From an uncultured Stomatobaculum sp. (GTDB lineage Bacteria > Bacillota > Clostridia > Lachnospirales > Lachnospiraceae): 7,483 bases of DNA. Each line of letters opens with the position of its first letter. Positions within the stretch are counted from its first letter, which is position 1. The stretch spans positions 1-7,483 of the forward strand of contig CALLVJ010000325.1 of the NCBI GenBank assembly GCA_938010625.1, written 5' to 3'. The translations under genes and the position numbers were made by a program. Below the pieces are notes generated by a model. The model searched no databases, was not told where the DNA came from, and saw nothing but the letters and a program-made list of their open reading frames with translations. Positions 1 to 5,437 of the stretch are shown here, one piece after another.

Positions 1-2
1 GT

Positions 3-806
3 ATTTTAGTCAATAAAGATGGCTATCGCTATTTACAAGACTACGGTTTGGGACCGGAAACACCAATCGGCAAACCGGAAAACAAATACATGGAATTAGG
101 CCCTCGTGACAAAGTATCCCAAGCATTCTGGCAAGAATGGCGTAAAGGCAACACATTGAAAACAGCCAAAGGCGTTGATGTGGTGCACTTAGACTTACGT
201 CACCTTGGTGAAAAATACTTACACGAACGTTTACCATTCATTTGTGAATTAGCAAAAGCTTATGAAGGTGTCGATCCGGCACAAGCGCCAATTCCTGTGC
301 GTCCGGTGGTTCACTACACCATGGGTGGTATCGAAGTTGACTTCAACAGCGAAACCCGCATTAAAGGTTTATTTGCGGTAGGTGAATGTGCCTCTTCCGG
401 TTTACATGGCGCTAACCGTCTAGGTTCCAACTCCTTGGCTGAATTAGTGGTATTAGGTCGTGTTGCGGGTGAATACGCGGCACAACGCGCAATTGAAGCC
501 ACACCAGCTAACCAATCCGCACTTGATGCTCAGGCGCAAGATATTGTAAAACGCTTGAGCGACCTCTATAACCAAGAAGGTACTGAGTCTTGGTCTGAAA
601 TTCGTGACGAAATGGGTCAAGCTATGGAAGAAGGCTGCGGTATCTATCGTACCCAAGAAAGTATGCAACAAGCAGTAGATAAGATTGCAGAACTCAAAGA
701 ACGTTACAAACACATTCGAATTACTGACCGTTCTAGCGTATTTAATACAAACTTATTATATACCGTTGAATTGGGTTACATTTTGGATGTGGCGCAGTCT
801 ATTGCG
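3..806 (+). CDS. frdA: Fumarate reductase flavoprotein subunit FrdA, partial at both ends
   Basis: This is the catalytic flavoprotein of the membrane-bound fumarate reductase FrdABCD, which reduces fumarate to succinate with menaquinol in anaerobic respiration on the cytoplasmic face. The frame is open from base 3 (ILVNKDGYRYLQDYG), so the true start lies upstream and the TTG at 48 is internal. By recalled alignment to E. coli FrdA, three active-site residues are present: Arg287 (GPRDKVSQ, codon 105-107), His355 (HYTMGGIE, codon 312-314) and Arg390 (GANRLGSN, codon 417-419). The FAD-binding GLFAVGECASSGLHGANRLG segment is also intact. The match holds through DRSSVFNTNLLYTVELG and stops at VAQSIA. 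The usual continuation (NSALERKESRGAHQR type) and the remaining C-terminal residues, about 100, are missing, and no frdB follows. Codon use suggests Pasteurellaceae; the genus is inference. Confidence 0.95.
789..806. other. Chimeric junction between frdA and topB
   Basis: Eighteen bases encode VAQSIA. They fit FrdA on the left (ELGYILDVAQSIA) and the conserved N-terminus of topoisomerase III on the right (AEKPSVAQSIAKVIGA in the family). Protein family, codon use and apparent phylum all change here, while the frame stays open. A short shared identity at the breakpoint is typical of assembly-graph or amplification chimeras. Illegitimate recombination at microhomology would look the same, so raw reads are needed to decide. 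Confidence 0.9.
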
Positions 807-2748
807 AAGGTGATCGGCGCAGATAATAAGAAGGACGGGTATCTGGAGGGCAACGGATATCTGGTCAGCTGGTGCTTTGGACACCTCATCGAGCTGGCAG
901 CACCGGACGCCTATGACCCGAAATACCAGAAATGGAAGAAGGAGGACCTTCCGATCTTTCCGGAACCCTTTCGCTATGAAGTGACGGAGAGCACAAAGAA
1001 GCAGTTCCGAAAGCTTCAGGAGCTAATGAAGTGGGAAGATGTAATAAGCCTTGTGGAGGCGACGGATGCCGGACGGGAGGGAGAGCTGATCTTCCGACTT
1101 GTCTATCACAAAGCCGGATGCAGAAAGCTTTTCGAGCGCCTCTGGATCTCTTCGATGGAGGACAAGGCCATCGAGGAGGGCTTCCGGAATCTCCGACCAT
1201 CATCTGAATATGATGCGCTCTATGAAGCAGCGCTCTGCCGGGAACGGGCCGACTGGATCGTCGGGATCAACGCCACCCGGCTTTTTTCATGCCTTTACGG
1301 TCAGACCTTGAACGTGGGCCGTGTCATGACGCCGACACTTGCCATGCTGGTTAAGCGGCAGGAGGAGATCGACACATTCAAGTCGGAGCCGTTTTACTCA
1401 GTCCGGATCAAAGCTTCCGGTGTAGTGGCGGAGGGAAGAAAATGCAAGGACAAGGCAGAAGCAGAAAACATCTTACAGGCGGTCAGGGACTCCGGAAAGG
1501 CAAAGGTGGAGAGCCTTCAGAAGACAGAAAAGTCAGAGAAGCCTCCCCTTCTGTATGACCTGACCACGCTCCGAAGAGAAGCAAACCGGCGGTACGGATT
1601 CACGGCACAGCAGACACTGGATTACACGCAGAGCCTCTACGAGAAGAAGCTGGTCACCTACCCCAGAACGGACAGCCGTTATCTGACGGACGAGATGGAG
1701 GACAGCGTGAAAGTCCTCGCCTGCCAGATGAAGGAGAAGTATGGTTTCACCGGGATTGTTTACCTGAATTCCAGCCAGGTCATCAACAGCAAAAAAGTGA
1801 GTGACCACCACGCCATCATTCCCACAGAAAATGCGGCTTCGGCGGATTTCTCCCAGATTCCGTATGAGGAGCAGAAGATACTGGGACTTGTGACAGCAGA
1901 GCTGTTATCTGCTCTTGGAAGACCCTGCTTGTCCGAGGAGTATCATCTGACACTAAGATGCGCCGGAGAAAAATTTACTGCTTTCGCAAAGAAAATAACG
2001 GATCCGGGCTGGCATGAGATCCAGGACTGGATTCTCGGAAAGGAAAGAACAAGGAAAGATGACTGCAGCAATGATGCATCCGGCAAAGATACATCCCCTG
2101 AGAATGCACCGGACGAAAACAAATCGGGTGAAACTGCATCTGGCATGAGTCTTGCAGCTGTCCTTGCTGCTGATCCTTCCCTTTTTGCAGAGGGACGTGA
2201 GGTCATCGTGCAGGATCCCGAAATCCGTGCTAGAAAGACGCAGCCGAAGAAGCCATATACGGAGAATACACTTCTTTCTGCAATGGAGCGGGCAGGAAGC
2301 AGCGAGACACCGGACGAGGCGGAACGCAAGGGTCTTGGAACTCCAGCTACAAGAGCAGGAATCATTGAGAAGCTGGTCCGAATCGGTTTCCTGGAAAGGA
2401 AGGGCAACAACAAGACAAAATATCTGGTTCCTACCCATAAGGGCATCTCTCTCCATTGGAAAATGTCCTGCCTGCGGAAGTCCCGTGATTGAAAAATCAA
2501 AAGGTTTCTTCTGCAGCAACCGGGATTGCCGCTTCGCTCTCTGGAAGGAGAATCGCTATTTTGATTCGATCGGAAAGAAGATGACAAAACAGATCGTGGA
2601 GGAGCTGCTTAATACCGGTAAGGCGAATCTCAGAAAGTGCAGGTCCAGAAAATACGGAAAGACCTATGACGCGACCTTGCTTCTGGACACAGATGACAAG
2701 GGACAGGCAGTCTTCCGTATGGAGTTCCCGGACCGGAAGAGAAAGTGA
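789..2748 (+). pseudogene. topB: DNA topoisomerase III (TopB), N-terminally truncated and internally deleted
   Basis: This is a type IA topoisomerase of the kind carried by Firmicutes conjugative elements, which passes single DNA strands and resolves intermediates. The Toprim acidic motif reads TDAGREGE (1062-1085), the form I recall as common in element-borne TopB instead of DxDREGE. NVGRVMTPTL lies near 1310-1340, the catalytic tyrosine is in VTYPRTDSR (codon 1659-1661), and GTPATRAGIIEKL lies near 2338-2376. The first ten or so codons, with the conserved AEKPS glutamate, are replaced by frdA sequence. The first frame matches TopB up to THKGIS (about 2450) and then ends at 2492. The +1 frame resumes with the zinc-ribbon tail, GKCPACGS (2458 on) to CRFALWKENRYF, KCRSRKYGKTYDA and the stop at 2746-2748. 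By family comparison about 70 codons are missing between these blocks. A Ser/Asp/Glu-rich linker, about 2050-2170, is unusually long. The protein is unlikely to be active as written. Confidence 0.9.
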
Positions 2749-2779
2749 TCAGACCGGATCAGACCGATAGAGAAAGTGA
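2731..2779 (+). repeat. Short direct repeats spanning the topB stop codon
   Basis: An 18-base unit (GACCGGAAGAGAAAGTGA, 2731-2748) recurs with two mismatches at 2762-2779, 31 bases on. Between and overlapping the copies lies a perfect 10-base tandem repeat, GATCAGACCG, at 2747-2756 and 2757-2766. The first 18-base copy ends exactly on the topB stop codon. The second lies just before the start of the next gene and overlaps its ribosome binding site. Replication slippage is the likely origin; no function is evident. Confidence 0.75.
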
Positions 2780-2787
2780 GGAGTGAG

Positions 2788-3132
2788 ATGAATCAGACAG
2801 GAAGCAAAATCATGAAATGGGACGAGATCAATGGCAGGGAAGAAGAGATCACTGAACCTCATATCACACCGAAGGACCGAATGGAAGAGCCGGAGGTTGG
2901 CCTCGGCAGTAATTATTTGAAGGCTGCTGAGGAACAGATCGAGGACGATTATGACTCCATCGATGGCATTGTGAATAACGGGAAGCGAGATGACACGGAT
3001 GGTCGCGCGGAATCAGAACGCATGTCAGTCAAAGAGAAGCTCCGCGAGCAGGAAGAGAAGCTGCGGACGAGACCTACCGAGCTGCCGCACCGCGAGAAGG
3101 ATCCTCTCTGCCCGGACCGGAATCTCTGCTGA
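2788..3132 (+). CDS. Small DUF4316-like protein of Firmicutes conjugative elements
   Basis: This is a hydrophilic, highly charged protein of about 114 residues with no signal peptide or membrane segment. The central segment NYLKAAEEQIEDDYDSIDGI followed by VNNG, then SVKEKLREQEEKLR, resembles the DUF4316 domain found next to mobC and relaxase genes in Clostridia elements. There the pattern is roughly a YLK-aE motif, a D-Y--IDGIINN motif and a basic/acidic helical tail. The function is unknown; position suggests a role linked to the relaxosome or transfer. I chose ATG 2788 because AGGAG (2779-2783) lies just upstream, though the 4-base spacing is short. A GTG at 2776 is possible in the same frame. 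The family domain is often fused to longer N-terminal parts (recalled), so this may be a short or trimmed version. The C-terminal end (HREKDPLCPDRNLC) is not family-like and could reflect a frameshift. Confidence 0.6.
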   Translation: MNQTGSKIMKWDEINGREEEITEPHITPKDRMEEPEVGLGSNYLKAAEEQIEDDYDSIDGIVNNGKRDDTDGRAESERMSVKEKLREQEEKLRTRPTELPHREKDPLCPDRNLC

Positions 3133-3145
3133 TAGAGAAGAGCCG

Positions 3146-3484
3146 ATGGGAAGACAGGAGAAACGCCTGGAGGTGAGACTCACGGAAGAGGAACTTCACC
3201 TCATGGAAGAGAAAATGAAACGGGCTGGCATCAAGAACAAGAGCGCGTATTTTCGGAAGATGGTGATCGACGGCTATCTGATCCAGATGGATCTCTCCTG
3301 TGTCCAGGAAATGATCCGGCTTCTCCGGATCAATGCCAACAACTTGAATCAGTACGCACGCAAAGCCAACGAGTGCGGGTTTGTCTATCTGGAGGATATC
3401 CAGAGCCTTCAGAAACAGCAGAAACTAATGTGGATCGAGATGCGGAAAATCCTTGAAGAGCTCAGTAAGCTGGGACAGCATTGA
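3146..3484 (+). CDS. mobC: MobC-family plasmid mobilization relaxosome protein
   Basis: MobC proteins are small DNA-binding accessory factors that help the relaxase open and nick the origin of transfer. This one has 112 residues. The N-terminal half (RLEVRLTEEELHLMEEKM, then IKNKSAYFRKMVIDGYLI) has a ribbon-helix-helix pattern: one strand and two helices. The second half carries the MobC signature LLRINANNLNQYARKANECG followed by an amphipathic C-terminal helix. ATG 3146 follows a modest purine-rich site (AGAGAAG, 3134-3140) and lies 13 bases after the stop of the preceding gene. The reading frame extends further upstream, but that part is out-of-frame overlap with the previous gene. The relaxase gene starts 35 bases downstream, the usual mobC-relaxase order in these elements. 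It is the one complete, undamaged mobilization gene in the window. Confidence 0.87.
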   Translation: MGRQEKRLEVRLTEEELHLMEEKMKRAGIKNKSAYFRKMVIDGYLIQMDLSCVQEMIRLLRINANNLNQYARKANECGFVYLEDIQSLQKQQKLMWIEMRKILEELSKLGQH

Positions 3485-3519
3485 AGTGATATACCGGAAC
3501 AGGAAAAGGAGGAAACCGG

Positions 3520-4742
3520 ATGGCGGCGACTAGACTGATCGCGATGCATCAGAACAAGGGAAAATCGATCGCCCAGTGCCTGAAGGATCGGACAGATTAT
3601 GCCAAGAACGGCGAGAAGACCGAAGACGGCGAACTGATTTCCTCCTATGCTTGCGACAAGGAGACGGTAGACCAAGAGTTCCTTCTGGCAAAACAGAAAT
3701 ATTTACGGATAACCGGAAGAAAGCCGAATGGCGACATCATCGCTTATCAGATCAGACAGTCATTCAAGCCTGGAGAAGTCACACCGGAGGAAGCAAACAG
3801 TATTGGTTATGAAACCGCGATGCGCTTCACCAAAGGCAATCATGCCTTCATCGTGGCGACACATATCGACAGAGCGCATGTTCACAATCATGTGATTTTC
3901 AATTCCACAAATCTTGACTGCGACCGCAAGTTCCGCGACTCCTGGTGAAAGCTGGGAAACATTTCGCAATCCGCGGCCCAGGCCAGAAGCGTTTCATCCG
4001 ATTCCGATCTCTTGGAGAAGGCTATACCGAGGAAGATATCCGAAAGCGGATTGCAGGGGAAATAGAATTTCAACCGGATGATCAAAGGGCAAAATCCATG
4101 AAGAGCGGGAGTAGAAGATCCGGAGATTCCAGGAAAAAGCAGAAGCGTGAATTTGATCTTCTCATCGATATCAATCAGAAGATGCAGGACGGCAAGGGAA
4201 AAGGCTATGAACGCTGGGCGAAGGTCTTCAATGTGAAGCAGGTTTCGAAGGCGCTTCTCTTTCTCCAGTCACATGGCATCAGGGATTATGCGGAGCTTTC
4301 AAAAAGGGCTGAAAATACCGCAGATCGTTTTCATACTTTGTCAGATTCAATCAAAGAGAGGGAAGATCAGCTAAAGGGAATCGCGGAGTTAAAAAAGCAG
4401 ATCATCAATTACGTGAAGACAAAGGATGTTTACGCGGCCTACCGCAGGTCTGGCTACAGCAAGAAATTTTTTGAAGAGCACCGACAGGAGATCACGCTTC
4501 ATCAGGCGGCGAAGGAAGCATTCAACAGGCTGGATAGCAGAAAGCTGCCGAAGGTAAAGGAACTATCCGAAGAATACGGGCAGATTCTTTCAGAGAAGAG
4601 AAAGCTCTATGAGGAATACCACACAGCCAAGAAGGAGATGATGGACTACCAGATCGCAAAGAGGGACATTGATGAATTCCTGAAACTCGATCAGGAGCAG
4701 AAGAAGCAGGAAAAGGAAAAATCAAAAACAGAAATCCGCTGA
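3520..4742 (+). pseudogene. HUH relaxase/mobilization nuclease, split by an internal deletion and frameshift
   Basis: Relaxases nick one strand at the origin of transfer, stay covalently bound through a tyrosine, and pilot that strand into the recipient. The start is firm: AAGGAGG (3506-3512) lies 7 bases before ATG 3520. The N-terminal block has the family opening (CLKDRTDYAKNGEKT, with a candidate nicking tyrosine), IAYQIRQSFKPGEVTPEEAN, and the metal-binding HIDRAHVHNH, with His codons at 3877, 3883 and 3889. It ends at FRDSW with a stop at 3946-3948. The -1 frame resumes at once with VKAGKHFAIRGPGQKRFIRF, then GYERWAKVFNVKQ and a long charged coiled-coil C-terminus to 4742. In the family about 75-80 residues lie between these blocks, so roughly 230 bases are missing. 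A GTG at 3945 overlaps the stop as GTGA, so coupled translation of a second piece is conceivable, but there is no ribosome site. Assignment to the Clostridia MobA/MOBP-like group is from recalled homologs. Confidence 0.9.
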
Positions 4743-4747
4743 ATGAT

Positions 4748-4791
4748 GGGCAGGTGGCACCTTTACAGATGCTGCCTGCCCGCTTTTTTTT
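4748..4791 (+). terminator. Rho-independent terminator after the relaxase gene
   Basis: An 11-pair stem is formed by GGGCAGGTGGC (4748-4758) and GCTGCCTGCCC (4771-4781), with two G-U pairs and a 12-base loop. Eight T residues (4784-4791) follow two bases after the stem. It starts 6 bases after the relaxase stop codon and should end the topB-mobC-relaxase transcript. Confidence 0.92.
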
Positions 4792-4867
4792 ATTTCTGAG
4801 AATGCTGCGCAGAGAAGATTCTGATTACTGATGAGCACGACGGGGTCTGAGGATTTGCTATTGGTCA

Positions 4868-4950
4868 TTGCATAAGCGCTCGCATTTCGAGTGCGCCGCC
4901 TGTCCGTCCGCGGACAGATCTGGGGGATTGGGGGTTACTCCATCAACAAG
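4868..4950. other. Candidate origin of transfer (oriT), structured and G-rich
   Basis: Three elements are adjacent. The first is an imperfect hairpin: GCGCTCG (4876-4882), loop CATTT, then CGAGTGCGC (4888-4896) with a two-base bulge. The second is a perfect hairpin (4900-4917). The third is a pair of G5 runs (4922-4926 and 4930-4934) followed by CTCCATCAACAAG. The AGTGCGCC string (4890-4897) resembles the TAAGTGCGCCCT nick core known for the RSF1010 group. Inverted repeats near a relaxase gene are typical of oriT, but oriT more often lies upstream of mobC, and the nick site cannot be set from sequence alone. The alternative is a regulatory or decayed coding region. Confidence 0.33.
4900..4917. 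repeat. Perfect 7-base inverted repeat with a 4-base loop
   Basis: CTGTCCG (4900-4906) and CGGACAG (4911-4917) pair perfectly around TCCG. There is no T-run after it on either side, so it is not an intrinsic terminator. It could be a protein-binding palindrome or an oriT hairpin. Confidence 0.85.
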
Positions 4951-5068
4951 CACAGACCGTTTGTGAGGAAACGGGCACTGCTTGCCATTACCTGGGCATG
5001 TGATGGTGGATACATTCCACTTCGCAAAAAAAAACTTCGAGAAATTAAATATGAATTGAATGATCTCA

Positions 5069-5097
5069 TTGAAGAGACTGCGCATATAGGGTATAAT
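5069..5097 (+). promoter_or_regulatory. Sigma-70/SigA-type promoter for the regulator-helicase unit
   Basis: The -35 box TTGAAG (5069-5074, four of six consensus bases) is separated by exactly 17 bases from a perfect -10 box TATAAT (5092-5097). Transcription should begin near 5103-5105, giving a leader of about 77 bases before ATG 5181. The preceding terminator isolates this promoter from the mobilization operon. The small Cro/CI-type protein it drives may bind here as an autorepressor, which is inference. Confidence 0.78.
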
Positions 5098-5180
5098 CAG
5101 TGACATGAGTGAAAATTTGCATAGTTCAGAGGAAATAACAGTATCTTTCATAAACACCTTTATTTGACGAGGTAGACATT

Positions 5181-5402
5181 ATGTCACTTTCATACAATGG
5201 GCTGTGGAAATTATTAATCGATAAGAACATGAATAAGATGGACTTGATGAAGGACGTGGGAATTAGCAGTGGAACCGTTGCTAAGATGACAAAAGGTGAA
5301 CCTGTCTCAATGACGATTCTGGAGAAAATCTGCGATAAGCTGAATTGTGATGTTGGAGACCTAGTTCATTTTGTAAGCGAGAAGGGATCCGAGACAAAGT
5401 AA
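5181..5402 (+). CDS. Small Cro/CI-type helix-turn-helix transcriptional regulator
   Basis: This 73-residue protein consists almost wholly of a single XRE/HTH_26-like (YozG-like) DNA-binding domain. MNKMDLMKDVGISSGTVAKM contains the helix-turn-helix, with GISSGTVAKMTKGE covering the turn and recognition helix. ILEKICDKLNCDVGDLVHFV forms the closing helices typical of the family. The start is supported by GAGG (5169-5172) 8 bases before ATG 5181. A strong promoter lies about 80 bases upstream and the helicase gene begins 35 bases after its stop, so the two are probably co-transcribed. Proteins of this type often control the genes next to them, so repression of the helicase cassette is the likely role. 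Length is normal for the family and I see no damage. Confidence 0.88.
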   Translation: MSLSYNGLWKLLIDKNMNKMDLMKDVGISSGTVAKMTKGEPVSMTILEKICDKLNCDVGDLVHFVSEKGSETK

Positions 5403-5437
5403 CGGGAGTTTTATTGGGAAAACGGTTATAGAAAAAG

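Larger units (their letters stand above)
4743..5180. other. Intergenic region between the mobilization and helicase units
   Basis: This 438-base stretch has no gene I can support. In order it holds an intrinsic terminator (4748-4791), two inverted repeats and a G-rich stretch that may belong to an origin of transfer (4868-4950), a strong promoter (5069-5097) and an untranslated leader. An open frame at 4891-5103 (GTG start) runs across the inverted repeat and the promoter, has no ribosome site and has no recognizable family. A 20-codon frame (ATG 5105, ending near 5167) sits in the leader and is also unsupported. Confidence 0.7.

Noticed and set aside
517..524. A Haemophilus DNA uptake signal (AAGTGCGGT / ACCGCACTT)
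   Set aside because: The sequence is TCCGCACTT, one base short of the nine-base core and without an evident flanking pattern. A single near match can occur by chance, so it gives only slight support for a Pasteurellaceae origin.
48..2492. A novel 814-residue fumarate reductase-topoisomerase fusion enzyme
   Set aside because: The two parts come from different phyla, both lack essential residues at the join, and the join lies in a short shared sequence. The frame is better read as a chimera than as a new protein.
1943..2587. A long minus-strand open frame (214 codons) opposite topB
   Set aside because: It mirrors conserved topB codons, including the zinc-ribbon segment, and shows no family features of its own. 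It is an antisense shadow.
3945..4742. An independent gene starting at GTG 3945 in overlap with the relaxase stop
   Set aside because: The protein is the relaxase C-terminal part beginning in mid-domain, there is no ribosome site, and homologs carry it fused to the HUH domain.
4922..4934. A G-quadruplex from the G-rich stretch
   Set aside because: Only two G5 runs are close together. Four adjacent runs would be needed for a convincing intramolecular quadruplex.
4891..5103. A 70-codon gene starting at GTG 4891
   Set aside because: It runs through the perfect hairpin and the promoter, has no ribosome site, and its protein shows no recognizable family.
5105..5167. A leader peptide (20 codons, MSENLHSSEE...) ahead of the regulator
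   Set aside because: No ribosome site precedes it, and it lacks the repeated regulatory codons or attenuator hairpins that would suggest a leader-peptide mechanism.
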